Part shown: positions 55,154 to 64,000 of the stretch, one piece after another | Position numbering within the stretch: position 1 is the first letter of the stretch | Layout: every line of letters starts with the position of its first letter | Assembly (NCBI RefSeq): GCF_016881405.1 | Contig: NZ_WOFE01000001.1 | Location: 744,001-808,000 of the forward strand | From: Deefgea chitinilytica | GTDB lineage: Bacteria > Pseudomonadota > Gammaproteobacteria > Burkholderiales > Chitinibacteraceae | Length of the DNA: 64,000 nt | Reading direction: 5' to 3' | The notes under the pieces: model-generated | Database searches by the model: none | Told to the model about the DNA's origin: nothing | Seen by the model: only the letters and a program-made list of their open reading frames with translations | Made by a program: the position numbers and the translations under genes

Positions 55154-56812
55154 ATGGCAACCAGCGCAGATATTATTGTTAAGCATTTTCGCCAGATTCT
55201 AATTTGGCCCTTGCAACTGATGCCTTGTGAGGTGAAGGGGCAGGGGCGCACAATGGGTCGCCATTGGCTGCAAATGTTGGATTTTGCTGAGGCGGGCTCG
55301 CCTTGGCAGCCGCGCCCTACTGAGTTTGACGGTGATCCGGCTGATTTTGAAGAACGACATTACCGCGAATTTGTCACCTTTCTGCCTTATGTTCAGCGCT
55401 TTCTTTATGGGGAAGGGCGCTTAAGCAATCAAAAAACTGATCAATTCGGTCAATCTCCTTTGCATGTGTTTCGTCGTAATGATATCCGTAAAATTGTCAT
55501 GATGTTTAAAGATGGTGCAGTGCACCATTTTTCGGTTGCGCACATAGACTTGTATTTTTTTTACGATATTGATGTTGTTATTCTGGCGTTTGAGATTCAA
55601 GGCGAAAACTTGCCATTAAAACGGGTTCAGGATGCCTTGTTTCGCTTTGGTCGTGCTTTTCCCGCTCAATGGGATGAGGATCATACGGCGGCTAGTTGTT
55701 TAAGAAAAGTAGCTTGGCTCGATGAGCGTGGCGAGGTGCTGGCTGCGTCTGATTATGAAAATCGTGCAGGATACTTATCGCACCTTGGTGCCCATCGTGC
55801 GCCTAAAATGGCGGAGCATTGGGAGTATTTGCTTAGTCCCTTGGTGCTTCACCATTCTGCAGCGGTGGGCGCAATTCGTTATCGACAAATTGAATATCAC
55901 CGGATGCCAATTATGGCCTATGTAGCGGTTGATGATCCTTTTGCTCTTGCCGAAGAAGATTTCTATCGTCTCGGGATGGTCACTAAGCCCGGTGATGGTG
56001 ATGCTTTGCCGTATACGCGTAAGGTGTTTGAGGAGTTTGAACAAAACTGTTGCTTTGATCGGTTTTGGATTCCCGAGCGCAAACATATTTCGGCTTCGAC
56101 GCGAATGATGTGCAATGGTCATGCGTTTGTTTTGGTTGGTGCGCATGGTAGTGAGTTTTTTGCCGACCCATATACTGGAGCGCTAGGGCAATTTCGGCAT
56201 CAGTATTTTCTGTTGGCATTGATTGCGCATTTTCATAAGGCAGCGTTATTGATGTTTTCGGATCGGCTGGCAGTTGCTTTGGCTAATCTTAATTTGCAAG
56301 ATACGCAGTCAATTCGGCAATTTAAGCGCGAAACTCGGCACTTGCAGGAGGCTTTTTTACGCTTTAATCAGCGCTACTGGTTTCGCGAGGTTTCAAATCA
56401 AATTGTTTCAGACCAAATTTATCAAATGTTGCATCGTCATTTAGCAGTAAGTCGGCTGCATCAGGATGTTCGTGATTCAATCCAAAGCATGAGTCAATAT
56501 TTAGAAAATGATGATTTGCGCCGCCAAGCAGATACCGTGGTGAGATTGACTGTGGTGACAATTTTGGGGCTGATTGGCACAACGGTCACGGGTTTTTTGG
56601 GTATGAATTTATTTTCGTTAGCCGAAGAGTCTAGCGTGAATCGTATGCTGTATTTTGTATTGGTTTTTGTTGTAATGCTACTTTTAACTTTCTTTACTGT
56701 GGCTAAGTCTAAGGTGTTTTCTGAGTTGCTGGATGCGATTGCTGATGAGCGGATGTCGTGGGCAGCTAAGTTTTCCGTCTTCCTGAAAATTTGGCGACGA
56801 AAGAAAGTATGA
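55154..56812 (+). CDS. Large CorA-like divalent cation transporter
   Basis: The 552-aa protein ends in two transmembrane helices with a GMN motif (about residues 483-485, in GFLGMNLF), the selectivity signature of CorA. The motif lacks the usual Tyr before and Pro-Glu after. A coiled-coil-like stalk precedes the helices (about 400-460). The first 350 residues are much larger than the CorA cytoplasmic domain and I cannot align them to a named domain. Mg2+ or other metal transport is likely but not certain. GGAGG precedes the ATG. Confidence 0.72.
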   Translation: MATSADIIVKHFRQILIWPLQLMPCEVKGQGRTMGRHWLQMLDFAEAGSPWQPRPTEFDGDPADFEERHYREFVTFLPYVQRFLYGEGRLSNQKTDQFGQSPLHVFRRNDIRKIVMMFKDGAVHHFSVAHIDLYFFYDIDVVILAFEIQGENLPLKRVQDALFRFGRAFPAQWDEDHTAASCLRKVAWLDERGEVLAASDYENRAGYLSHLGAHRAPKMAEHWEYLLSPLVLHHSAAVGAIRYRQIEYHRMPIMAYVAVDDPFALAEEDFYRLGMVTKPGDGDALPYTRKVFEEFEQNCCFDRFWIPERKHISASTRMMCNGHAFVLVGAHGSEFFADPYTGALGQFRHQYFLLALIAHFHKAALLMFSDRLAVALANLNLQDTQSIRQFKRETRHLQEAFLRFNQRYWFREVSNQIVSDQIYQMLHRHLAVSRLHQDVRDSIQSMSQYLENDDLRRQADTVVRLTVVTILGLIGTTVTGFLGMNLFSLAEESSVNRMLYFVLVFVVMLLLTFFTVAKSKVFSELLDAIADERMSWAAKFSVFLKIWRRKKV

Positions 56813-56909
56813 AAATGCTGCATGAAGAAGTGATGATTGTGCATCTCAAATTTGTGCTGAACGTGGTAGAATCGCACATCTTTTAACGGCCATCGGAAGC
56901 GATTCGCTT

Positions 56910-58157
56910 ATGTTCTCGAAGTCACAAACTATTGCCTCTTACGATCCAGATCTCGCAGCAGCCATGGCTGCCGAAGTTGTTCGCCAGCACGAACACATCG
57001 AATTGATCGCTTCTGAAAACTATACCAGCCCAGCTGTCATGGAAGCACAAGGCTCACAACTGACTAATAAATACGCAGAAGGTTATCCTGGTAAGCGTTT
57101 TTACGGCGGCTGTGAACACGTTGACGTGATTGAGCAATTGGCGATTGACCGTGTAAAAGCTTTGTTTGGCGCTGAGTATGCCAACGTACAGCCACACTCC
57201 GGCTCACAAGCTAATCAAGCGGTTTACTTCTCGATCCTGAAACCGGGTGATACCGTAATGGGTATGAACTTGGGGCACGGCGGTCACTTGACGCATGGCT
57301 CACCAGCCAATTTGTCTGGCAAGTTGTTTAATATTGTTGCTTATGGTTTAAACGAAAACGAAGAAATCGATTACGACGATATGGAACGCGTCGCGATGGA
57401 AACCAAGCCTAAGCTCTTGATTGGCGGAGCCTCGGCTTATGCGCTTCGTTTTGACTGGGCACGTATGCGTGAAATCGCCGATAAAGTAGGCGCTTACTTC
57501 ATGGTTGATATGGCGCACTACGCAGGTTTAATCGCAGCTGGCGTGTATCCAAATCCAGTGCCACACGCGCACTTCGTAACGTCGACTACGCATAAAACTT
57601 TGCGTGGCCCACGTGGCGGTATCATTTTGGCTAAAGCGGAGTTTGAAAAGTCTTTGAACTCAAACGTGTTCCCAACGCTGCAAGGAGGTCCATTGATGCA
57701 TGTGATCGCAGGCAAAGCGGTTGCATTTAAAGAAGCAGCGACTGAAGAGTTCAAAGCTTATCAAGCTCAAGTGATTAAAAACGCACAAGCAATGGCCGCT
57801 ACTTTGGCTGAACGCGGCTTGCGCATTATCTCTGGCCGCACCGAATCACACGTCTTCTTGGTAGATTTGCGTCCTAAAGGTTTAACTGGTAAAGCTGCTG
57901 ATGCGTACTTGGGTAAAGCACACATTACCGTTAATAAAAACGCAATCCCGAACGACCCAGAAAGCCCGTTTGTGACTTCTGGTATTCGTATCGGTGCGCC
58001 TGCAATCACAACGCGTGGTTTTAAAGAGGCTGAAGCGATCCAAGTGGCGCATTTGATTGCTGATGTATTGGATAATCCTGAAGATCAAGCCAATATTGAT
58101 GCGGTTGCAGCGAAGGTAAAAGCACTGACAGCGCGCTTCCCTGTGTATGTTGCTTAA
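56910..58157 (+). CDS. glyA: Serine hydroxymethyltransferase
   Basis: The 415-aa PLP enzyme converts serine and THF to glycine and methylene-THF. It has [34 protein letters not shown] and the PLP lysine in [14 protein letters not shown] strong terminator follows. Confidence 0.96.
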   Translation: MFSKSQTIASYDPDLAAAMAAEVVRQHEHIELIASENYTSPAVMEAQGSQLTNKYAEGYPGKRFYGGCEHVDVIEQLAIDRVKALFGAEYANVQPHSGSQANQAVYFSILKPGDTVMGMNLGHGGHLTHGSPANLSGKLFNIVAYGLNENEEIDYDDMERVAMETKPKLLIGGASAYALRFDWARMREIADKVGAYFMVDMAHYAGLIAAGVYPNPVPHAHFVTSTTHKTLRGPRGGIILAKAEFEKSLNSNVFPTLQGGPLMHVIAGKAVAFKEAATEEFKAYQAQVIKNAQAMAATLAERGLRIISGRTESHVFLVDLRPKGLTGKAADAYLGKAHITVNKNAIPNDPESPFVTSGIRIGAPAITTRGFKEAEAIQVAHLIADVLDNPEDQANIDAVAAKVKALTARFPVYVA

Positions 58158-58173
58158 GTTATCTGTTTGAATT

Positions 58174-58202
58174 AAAAGGTGGGGCGTCTGCCCCGCCTTT
58201 AT
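58174..58202 (+). terminator. Rho-independent terminator after glyA
   Basis: AAAAGGTGGGGC (58174-58185) pairs with GCCCCGCCTTT (58190-58200) with one wobble; a short T-rich run follows. Confidence 0.88.
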
Positions 58203-58205
58203 TTG

Positions 58206-58256
58206 TATGTATATCAATCAAAGCCTTTTCAATCAAAGCTTTTATCGATATACATA
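58206..58256. repeat. Second hairpin after glyA with internal direct repeats
   Basis: TATGTATATC (58206-58215) and GATATACATA (58247-58256) are perfect inverted repeats. Between them CAATCAAAGC occurs twice (58215-58224 and 58230-58239). It belongs to the GTAT/ATAC hairpin set; its function is unknown. Confidence 0.5.
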
Positions 58257-58348
58257 TGGTAAAAATTAACCTTTGCTCTGGCTTGGCTGTTTGTTTTTAG
58301 GTAAACAGTTTAAGATGTTCTTTATTCGTTCTTTGTGGGTTTAGTGCT

Positions 58349-58801
58349 ATGAAATGTCCATTTTGCGGCTCGCCTGATACACAGGTGGTTGACTCACGAG
58401 TTTCTGATGAGGGCGATGTGGTGCGTCGTCGTCGTCGTTGCACTATTTGCGACAAGCGCTTTACCACCTTTGAAACGGCAGAAGTTCGCATGCCACAGGT
58501 TGTCAAACAAAACGGCCAACGCGTCGAATTTGATCGCGAAAAAGTTCGCACTAGCTTTTTACGTGCCTTACACAAACGTCCCGTACCTACCCCCTTGGTT
58601 GATGAAGCGATTTCTCGCATTATTCAAAAAGTTCTTACTGTCGGTGAGCGTGAAATTATGTCGCGCCAAATCGGAGAAATGGTCATTGCGGAGCTCGCTA
58701 AACTAGATAAGGTGGCTTATATCCGCTTTGCATCGGTTTACCGCTCATTTCAAGATGTGGAAGATTTTCGCGATGTGATCCGTGAAGTGAGCAAGGAATA
58801 A
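58349..58801 (+). CDS. nrdR: Transcriptional repressor NrdR
   Basis: The 150-aa protein has a zinc ribbon with Cys3, Cys6, Cys31 and Cys34 ([28 protein letters not shown]) and an ATP-cone domain ([12 protein letters not shown]). It represses ribonucleotide reductase genes when dATP is bound. No nrd genes or NrdR boxes are in the window. It precedes ribD by 2 bp, the usual nrdR-ribD link. Confidence 0.95.
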   Translation: MKCPFCGSPDTQVVDSRVSDEGDVVRRRRRCTICDKRFTTFETAEVRMPQVVKQNGQRVEFDREKVRTSFLRALHKRPVPTPLVDEAISRIIQKVLTVGEREIMSRQIGEMVIAELAKLDKVAYIRFASVYRSFQDVEDFRDVIREVSKE

Positions 58802-58803
58802 GC

Positions 58804-59913
58804 GTGGTGCAGACCGTTGATTTTGCGATGATGGCGACCGCACTACGTTATGCGGCTGAGGGTGAGTGCAATAGCTCGCCTAATCCTTGCGTTGGCTGTG
58901 TTATTGTGAAAGAAGGGCAAGTTGTTGGTTACGGTCATAGTCAAGTCGCAGGTGGCGCGCACGCAGAAGTGATGGCGTTGGCGATGGCGGGTGATGCTGC
59001 GCAGGGGGCAACGGCGTATGTAACACTTGAACCTTGTAGCCATTTTGGTAAAACCCCTCCGTGCGCTGATGCCTTAATTCAAGCGCAAGTATCTCGGGTC
59101 GTCGTCGCGCTGCGCGATCCCAATCCCCTCGTGTCGGGTCAAGGTATTGATCGACTCAGGCAGCACGGAATTACAGTTGATGTTGGCGTCTTGAGCGACG
59201 TAGCACTGGAGCATCATAAAGGCTTCTTCACTCGGATGATTTTAAAGCGGCCTTGGGTTCGTATTAAAACTGCGGCAAGTCTGGATGGTCGTATTGCATT
59301 AAAAGATGGACAATCGAAATGGATTACTGGTTCAGCGTCGCGTTCCGATGTGCAGCGTTTGCGAGCACGCAGTTGTGCGATGATAACGAGCATTGAAACA
59401 GTTCTTGCTGATGATCCGCAATTGAATGTGCGTGAATTTACAGTGCTGCGCCAACCGTGGCGGGTGATTTTAGATAGCCAGCTGCGTACGCCTTGCGATG
59501 CAAAAATTTTGCAGCAGAGTAAGGTGATGATTATCACCGCTAAAGATTCTGAACGCAGGATTTTGCTTGAAGCCAATGGCGCTGAAGTGCATGTCCTTTC
59601 TGATGAGTCAGGCGAGCGCGTTGATTTACCCGCAGTGGTTTCCCTGTTGGCACAGAGAGGATTTAATGAAGTTACCATTGAGGCTGGCGGCACTTTGAGT
59701 GGCGCGTTCTTACAGGCCGGTTTGGTTGATGAGTTAGTTCTTTATCAGGCCCCCATACTACTTGGCGAAGGGCGTCCTTTGGCGAGTTTTAATTTAGTGA
59801 ATTTAGCCGATCAATATCAGCCACAAGTCTATGAGCGACGTATGGTTGGCGTTGATCAACGTATCACTTTGCGATTTACTAATGTCCAATCTGTTTTGCA
59901 AGGAGTGAGCTAG
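58804..59913 (+). CDS. ribD: Bifunctional riboflavin deaminase/reductase RibD
   Basis: The 369-aa protein has an N-terminal deaminase domain with HAE (53-55) and zinc cysteines 78 and 87 in PCSHFGKTPPC, and a C-terminal reductase domain (KTAASLDGRIAL, WITG, VTIEAGGTLSGAFL). It performs the second and third steps of riboflavin synthesis. The start is GTG 58804, with AAGGA at 6 bases. Confidence 0.95.
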   Translation: MVQTVDFAMMATALRYAAEGECNSSPNPCVGCVIVKEGQVVGYGHSQVAGGAHAEVMALAMAGDAAQGATAYVTLEPCSHFGKTPPCADALIQAQVSRVVVALRDPNPLVSGQGIDRLRQHGITVDVGVLSDVALEHHKGFFTRMILKRPWVRIKTAASLDGRIALKDGQSKWITGSASRSDVQRLRARSCAMITSIETVLADDPQLNVREFTVLRQPWRVILDSQLRTPCDAKILQQSKVMIITAKDSERRILLEANGAEVHVLSDESGERVDLPAVVSLLAQRGFNEVTIEAGGTLSGAFLQAGLVDELVLYQAPILLGEGRPLASFNLVNLADQYQPQVYERRMVGVDQRITLRFTNVQSVLQGVS

Positions 59914-60074
59914 TGACCGAACAGCAACCCATTTTGTGCCCAGACTGCGGTAAGTCTATTGAGGTTTTGATGGCTTGTGGTGCGAAGAGCTATTTTTGCA
60001 ATCATTGTAATGAATTGAAGTCCTCGCAACGGGTAAAAGCCGCCAATCCTGAAGTTTTCGAGGAAAAACAATAA
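59913..60074 (+). CDS. YfgJ-like zinc-ribbon protein, 53 aa
   Basis: This short frame starts at GTG 59913, with AAGGAG seven bases upstream, and ends at 60074. It overlaps the ribD stop by one base and the ribE start by one base (TAATG). It contains two cysteine pairs, CPDC near residue 9 and CNHC near residue 29. The core resembles the C-terminal half of E. coli YfgJ (CPDC, then ACGAxxYFC). It likely binds zinc; function is unknown. It is tightly embedded in the riboflavin operon. Confidence 0.78.
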   Translation: MTEQQPILCPDCGKSIEVLMACGAKSYFCNHCNELKSSQRVKAANPEVFEEKQ

Positions 60075-60778
60075 TGTTTACCGGTATTGTGCAGGGCGTT
60101 GCCCGGATTAAGTCGGTGCTTGATCGTGAAGGCATTCGTACTTTTGAGATTGCTTTTCCCGAGGGATTTTGTGCCGATATTCAAATTGGGGCTAGCGTTG
60201 CAATTGACGGAGTCTGTCTTACCGTGACACAAATCGAGCCGGACAATCGGCTCTTTTTTGATGTGATGCTGCAGAGCTTAAAAATCACCACGCTGGCGCA
60301 GTATGCCGTTGAGGATTGCGTCAATGCAGAGCGAGCGGCTAAAGATGGTGCAGAGATTGGTGGTCATCCACTGTCTGGACATGTCGACTTTACCGCCTCC
60401 GTGATGCAGGTGCGTCAAGATGCAAATAACTATTGCATGCGGATTGCCGTACCAAAAGAAGCGCTTCGCTATGTATTTGCGAAAGGATATATTGCAGTTA
60501 ACGGTGCTAGCTTAACGGTTTCTGAGGTAAATAAAAGCGAAGGCTGGTTTGAGGTCTGGCTCATTCCAGAAACTCGCCGCATGACGGTTTTTGAATATAA
60601 AACAGTTGGCGATCAGTTAAATATTGAAATCGAGCGTGCTACGCAAGTCGTTGTGGATACGGTGCGTGAATGCCTTGAGGATCGTTTGGGCACACTATTG
60701 CCAGCACTGGAAGCCTTATTGGCTCAGCAAGGGGTCGATATTAATACACTGACGTTGCCGACCAATAAGGATATGTAA
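60074..60778 (+). CDS. ribE: Riboflavin synthase (alpha subunit)
   Basis: The 234-aa protein has two lumazine-binding barrels. The first starts MFTGIVQG and contains GVCLTVTQ; the second has GASLTVSEV. RAAKDGAEIGGHPLSGHVD is the conserved linker. It dismutates 6,7-dimethyl-8-ribityllumazine to riboflavin. It has about 20 more C-terminal residues than E. coli RibC (213 aa). Confidence 0.93.
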   Translation: MFTGIVQGVARIKSVLDREGIRTFEIAFPEGFCADIQIGASVAIDGVCLTVTQIEPDNRLFFDVMLQSLKITTLAQYAVEDCVNAERAAKDGAEIGGHPLSGHVDFTASVMQVRQDANNYCMRIAVPKEALRYVFAKGYIAVNGASLTVSEVNKSEGWFEVWLIPETRRMTVFEYKTVGDQLNIEIERATQVVVDTVRECLEDRLGTLLPALEALLAQQGVDINTLTLPTNKDM

Positions 60779-60779
60779 G

Positions 60780-61883
60780 ATGACCGTTAATATTTCTCCC
60801 GTTCAAGAAATCGTTGCCGAATTGCGTGCGGGTCGCATGGTGATTTTGGTTGACGAAGAAGATCGTGAAAATGAAGGTGATTTAGTGCTTGCTGCCGATT
60901 TTGTGACGCCAGAAGCAATTAATTTTATGGCGAAATATGGTCGTGGTCTGATCTGCCTCACTCTCAATCAAGAACGCTGCCAATTATTGAATTTGCCTAC
61001 GATGGTTAAGAACAATGGTTCATCGTTTGGTACTAATTTTACCGCTTCCATCGAAGCAGCTGAGGGTGTCACAACGGGAATCTCCGCGCATGATCGTGCA
61101 TTAACGATTAAAAAAGCGGTCGCATTCAGTGCAAAAGCCAGCGATTTAGTTTCGCCAGGGCATGTTTTTCCGATTATGGCCCAGCCTGGTGGGGTGCTCG
61201 TTCGCGCCGGTCACACTGAAGCAGGCTGTGATTTAGCCATGATGGCGGGCCTAACGCCAGCTTCGGTGATCTGTGAAATCATGAATGAAGACGGCACGAT
61301 GGCGCGTTTGCCTGAATTGCTGGTTTTTGCCAAAGAGCATCAGCTAAAAATCGGTACGATTGCCGATCTGATTCACTACCGTAGTGAAACGGAATCGTTG
61401 GTCGAGTGTGTGGGGCGGCGTAAAGTACGCACATTTGCTGGTGAGTTTGATTTGGCGGTTTATCAAGACAAGTTAACTTCTGCCACGCATTTGGCACTGA
61501 TTAAAGGGCAGCCAAGTCCTGATGAAGAAATTTTGGTTCGAGTACATGAGCCATTGTCGGTGATGGATTGGATTGACCTTGATTCTCGCTCTCATTCTTG
61601 GAATATCGAGGCGACGCTGTCCGCGATCAATACTGCAGGTAAAGGGGTGGTGATTTTATTGCACCGAACAGAGCTGGGTGCCGATGTGTTAAGTCGGGCT
61701 TTACCTGAACTGAAATTAAATCAAGTGCAGAAATGGGATATGCGTACCTATGGTATCGGCGCGCAGATGTTGAAAGATCTAGGTGTTGGACGTATGCGTC
61801 TGATGTCACCGGAAAGGAAAATCCCAAGCATGATGGGCTTTGGGCTCGAAATTACCGCCTTTGAGGCACCAAAAGGAAAATAG
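60780..61883 (+). CDS. ribBX: 3,4-dihydroxy-2-butanone 4-phosphate synthase with degenerate GTP cyclohydrolase II-like domain (RibBX type)
   Basis: The 367-aa protein has an intact DHBP synthase domain ([10 protein letters not shown] at 25-34, [14 protein letters not shown]). Its C-terminal 160 residues align in position with GTP cyclohydrolase II, but the three zinc-binding cysteines of that enzyme are absent: the stretch around [21 protein letters not shown] has none. This matches RibBX variants, which make DHBP but do not act as cyclohydrolase. A separate ribA must exist elsewhere. Database annotations often call this ribBA. Confidence 0.88.
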   Translation: MTVNISPVQEIVAELRAGRMVILVDEEDRENEGDLVLAADFVTPEAINFMAKYGRGLICLTLNQERCQLLNLPTMVKNNGSSFGTNFTASIEAAEGVTTGISAHDRALTIKKAVAFSAKASDLVSPGHVFPIMAQPGGVLVRAGHTEAGCDLAMMAGLTPASVICEIMNEDGTMARLPELLVFAKEHQLKIGTIADLIHYRSETESLVECVGRRKVRTFAGEFDLAVYQDKLTSATHLALIKGQPSPDEEILVRVHEPLSVMDWIDLDSRSHSWNIEATLSAINTAGKGVVILLHRTELGADVLSRALPELKLNQVQKWDMRTYGIGAQMLKDLGVGRMRLMSPERKIPSMMGFGLEITAFEAPKGK

Positions 61884-61884
61884 T

Positions 61885-62352
61885 ATGTTGAAGAATATCC
61901 CTACCATAGCGAGTAATTTGTCAGGTGCGGGTTTGCGGGTTGGTGTTGTGATGAGCCGCTTTAATACGCCCGTATGCGAAGGGTTGCGCGATGTTTGCTT
62001 GGCTGAACTGGTGGCACTAGGCGTTGCTGAGCAAGATATTTTACTAGTCAGCGTAGCTGGCGCATTAGAAATTCCGGTAGTGCTACAAACAATGGCTGAG
62101 AGCGATCGTTTTGATGCATTGATTGCATTGGGCGCGGTGATTCGTGGTGACACTTATCATTTTGAATTGGTGGCGAATGAATCTGGGGCTGGCGTTACCC
62201 GGGTCGGTTTAGATTGGGGAATCGCAATTGCTAATGCGATTTTGACGACCGATACCGATGAGCAAGCGGAAGTGCGAATTTCTGAAAAGGGACGCGATGC
62301 GGCCCGTACTGTCGTTGAAACGGCTAATTTAATTAAGGCATTACAAGCATGA
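61885..62352 (+). CDS. ribH: 6,7-dimethyl-8-ribityllumazine synthase
   Basis: The 155-aa protein has [23 protein letters not shown] and [17 protein letters not shown] with the catalytic His. ATG 61885 is one base after the ribBX stop. It condenses the RibD product with DHBP. It overlaps nusB by 4 bp. Confidence 0.95.
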   Translation: MLKNIPTIASNLSGAGLRVGVVMSRFNTPVCEGLRDVCLAELVALGVAEQDILLVSVAGALEIPVVLQTMAESDRFDALIALGAVIRGDTYHFELVANESGAGVTRVGLDWGIAIANAILTTDTDEQAEVRISEKGRDAARTVVETANLIKALQA

Positions 62353-62837
62353 CCGAAGCAAGCACTCCAGTAGTACCCCGCCCAAAGCCAAAGTCTGCGC
62401 GCCGTCGTGCTCGTGAATTTGCGATGCAGGGGGTTTATCAATGGTTAATGAGCAATGATAGTGGCAGCAGCATTGATCGTTTCTTGCGCGATAGCACGCC
62501 TTATTTTGCAAAGTGCGATGAAATCTTATTTCGCGCTGTGTTGTTCGGTGTGATTAAAGATATTGGATCGTTGACGAAAGCGCTTGAGCCCCATGTTGAG
62601 CGGCCCTTGGATGAAGTTAGTGTTGTTGAGATGGCTGTTTTGTATGTTGCTGCATTTGAAATTGTCTCGATGCCAGAAACACCGTATCCGGTCATTATTA
62701 ACGAAGCAATTGAGCTCACCAAGTCGTTTGGTGGGGCTGATGGCCATCGTTTCGTAAATGGTGTGCTGGATAAATTGGCGGCATTGGTGCGAGCGGATGA
62801 ATTTGCCGCCGCTGCCGCAAAACGTCGTAACGGCTAA
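62349..62837 (+). CDS. nusB: Transcription antitermination factor NusB
   Basis: The 162-aa helical protein has [15 protein letters not shown] near the N-terminus and the family C-terminal motif [17 protein letters not shown] and [10 protein letters not shown]. It joins NusE at boxA in rRNA antitermination. The ribH-nusB-thiL-pgpA order is standard in proteobacteria. Confidence 0.94.
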   Translation: MTEASTPVVPRPKPKSARRRAREFAMQGVYQWLMSNDSGSSIDRFLRDSTPYFAKCDEILFRAVLFGVIKDIGSLTKALEPHVERPLDEVSVVEMAVLYVAAFEIVSMPETPYPVIINEAIELTKSFGGADGHRFVNGVLDKLAALVRADEFAAAAAKRRNG

Positions 62838-62888
62838 CCGCCATTTCAATTCCAATAACTGCCCGAGTAATCGGGCAGGGTGTCTGCT

Positions 62889-63851
62889 GTGAATGAATTC
62901 GATCTAATAGCTAAATACTTCACGCGCCCAGCGCCGGGAATTGATCTGGGTGTTGGTGATGATGCTGCCTTAGTTTCCATCAGTCCTGATCATCAGCTTG
63001 CTATCTCGGTCGATATGCTGGTCGCTGGGCGGCATTTTTTTGCTGATGCGGATCCTGAGCGGCTAGGTCATAAATGTTTGGCGGTCAATTTGTCGGACAT
63101 GGCTGCGATGGGGGCGAAACCAACGTGGTTTACATTGTCGCTGGCTTTGCCTGAAATGAATGAAGTTTGGTTATCGTCATTTAGCCGCGGCATGTTTGCA
63201 CTGGCTGATCAATTTAATCTGCCACTGATCGGTGGCGACACCACTCGTGGCCCTTTGTCTATTTCGATTCAAATTGCGGGTGAAGTGCCAAAAGGACGGG
63301 CTTTGCTTCGCCGTGGCGCGCAATTGGGTGACGATGTTTGGGTTTCAGGGCCGTTAGGTGCAGCAGCAGCAGCGGTGATGCATCGAACTGGTCGGGTGGT
63401 GCTTGATGCGACGCTGGCTCAGCGTTGTGATTTACGCCTGGATTTACCGCAGCCTCGCGTTAAATTGGGTTTGGCTTTGCGAGACTTGGCGCATTCGGCG
63501 CTAGATATTTCCGATGGTCTAATTGGTGACTTGGCGCATATTTGTGAGCAGGCAGGGTGCGCGGCTATAATTGACTTTAAAAATGTTCCGCAAGCCATTG
63601 AATTAAATGGGTTAAGTTCTGAGTTGATCTGCGAGGCAGTATTGGCGGGTGGCGATGATTACGAGCTGTGCTTTACCGCGCCCGTGGTAAATCGTGAGGC
63701 AATCGAGCGTTTGGGGGGGGCGTTAAATACACCACTATTTCGAGTCGGCACTATAACTTGCCCAAATGCAAACACCCCTTTGGTGCAAGTGTTTGATGAA
63801 GCGGGTCAATTGATGGCTTTACCGTTTACTGGGTTTGATCATTTTAAATGA
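62889..63851 (+). CDS. thiL: Thiamine-monophosphate kinase
   Basis: The 320-aa enzyme makes thiamine diphosphate. Motifs are GVGDDAALV, SVDMLVAGRHFF, VNLSDMAAMGAKP, GGDTTRGPLS and DISDGLIGDL. GTG 62889 gives the typical N-terminus NEFDLIAKYF and has AGGG at about 8 bases; GTG 62880 is a second option. A GCCCGA/TCGGGC stem lies in the short nusB-thiL gap. It overlaps pgpA by 4 bp. Confidence 0.92.
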   Translation: MNEFDLIAKYFTRPAPGIDLGVGDDAALVSISPDHQLAISVDMLVAGRHFFADADPERLGHKCLAVNLSDMAAMGAKPTWFTLSLALPEMNEVWLSSFSRGMFALADQFNLPLIGGDTTRGPLSISIQIAGEVPKGRALLRRGAQLGDDVWVSGPLGAAAAAVMHRTGRVVLDATLAQRCDLRLDLPQPRVKLGLALRDLAHSALDISDGLIGDLAHICEQAGCAAIIDFKNVPQAIELNGLSSELICEAVLAGGDDYELCFTAPVVNREAIERLGGALNTPLFRVGTITCPNANTPLVQVFDEAGQLMALPFTGFDHFK

Positions 63852-64000
63852 AACAAGCACCTCTTCAAATCGTTGATCTGCGCTTTCTATTCATGCATCC
63901 AGCGCATTTTATCGCGCTAGGTTTTGGGAGCGGTTTGGCCAAGCGCGCCCCTGGCACGTGGGGGACGCTGGCGGCCTTACCTTTGTTTGCGTTGCTGCAG
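63848..64000 (+). CDS. pgpA: Phosphatidylglycerophosphatase A, 5' part only
   Basis: The frame begins at ATG 63848, overlapping the thiL stop (ATGA), and runs off the window after 51 codons. The segment GSGLAKRAPGTWGTL (about 28-42) is the PgpA signature. It dephosphorylates phosphatidylglycerol phosphate at the inner membrane. Confidence 0.9.
   Translation, partial: MKQAPLQIVDLRFLFMHPAHFIALGFGSGLAKRAPGTWGTLAALPLFALLQ

Noticed and set aside
58802-58803. FMN riboswitch before the riboflavin genes
   Set aside because: nrdR and ribD are separated by only 2 bp and no FMN aptamer blocks were seen before ribBX or ribD.

Overview
The window is a gene-dense chromosomal segment of a betaproteobacterium, most likely a member of the Neisseriales (Chitinibacteraceae/Chromobacteriaceae type, such as Deefgea, Chitinibacter or Iodobacter; the genus cannot be fixed from the window). 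This rests on the layout mdh / gntR-sdhCDAB-sdhE-gltA-sucA-sucB-lpd-sucCD, the rpe-gph-trpEGDC order, an alx-type yybP-ykoY riboswitch, and moderate base composition. I saw no rRNA, tRNA, CRISPR array, prophage or transposase gene.

Region by region. 1-6.3 kb: 3'-truncated srkA kinase gene (minus strand), a membrane diguanylate cyclase overlapping a double-ATPase YejF-like ABC protein, a CoA-disulfide reductase with a C-terminal rhodanese domain, and a ProQ/FinO-domain RNA chaperone. 6.3-21.3 kb: the complete TCA-cycle region, with mdh divergent from a GntR regulator and the sdh-glt-suc genes; several intercistronic hairpins probably tune relative expression. 21.3-31.1 kb: a periplasmic binding protein, the yqjD-yqjE-yqjK-like envelope trio, cysM with a SemiSWEET protein and RNase AM-like PHP phosphatase in overlapping frames, yciO, a site-2 protease, scpA-scpB and a MASE1-PAS-GGDEF-EAL protein. 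31.1-38.8 kb: mltB, hrcA, nadK, recN, an orphan membrane protein, an in-frame fusion of tRNA adenosine deaminase TadA with a tyrosine phosphatase, and a Ser/Gly-rich exported protein.

38.8-46.0 kb (minus strand): rpe-arsC-gph followed by trpE-trpG-trpD, a GFA protein, two small AT-rich orphan genes, a REPIN-like repeat, and trpC. The 352-base trpE leader contains a promoter, a 23-codon candidate leader peptide with two Trp codons, and an 85-bp structured repeat whose second copy lies upstream of sucC. 46.1-56.8 kb: apaG, an Atm1-type ABC exporter, a serine permease with serine deaminase, a low-molecular-weight tyrosine phosphatase, a Mn riboswitch with its UPF0016 exporter, purine salvage (NCS2 permease, apt, hpt) and an atypical CorA-like protein. 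56.9-64 kb: glyA, nrdR and the riboflavin block ribD, a 53-aa zinc ribbon, ribE, ribBX, ribH, then nusB, thiL and the start of pgpA.

The points most worth follow-up are the TadA-phosphatase fusion, the trp leader peptide, the two-copy 85-bp structured repeat, and a set of intergenic hairpins that share GTAT/ATAC ends but have unrelated stems.
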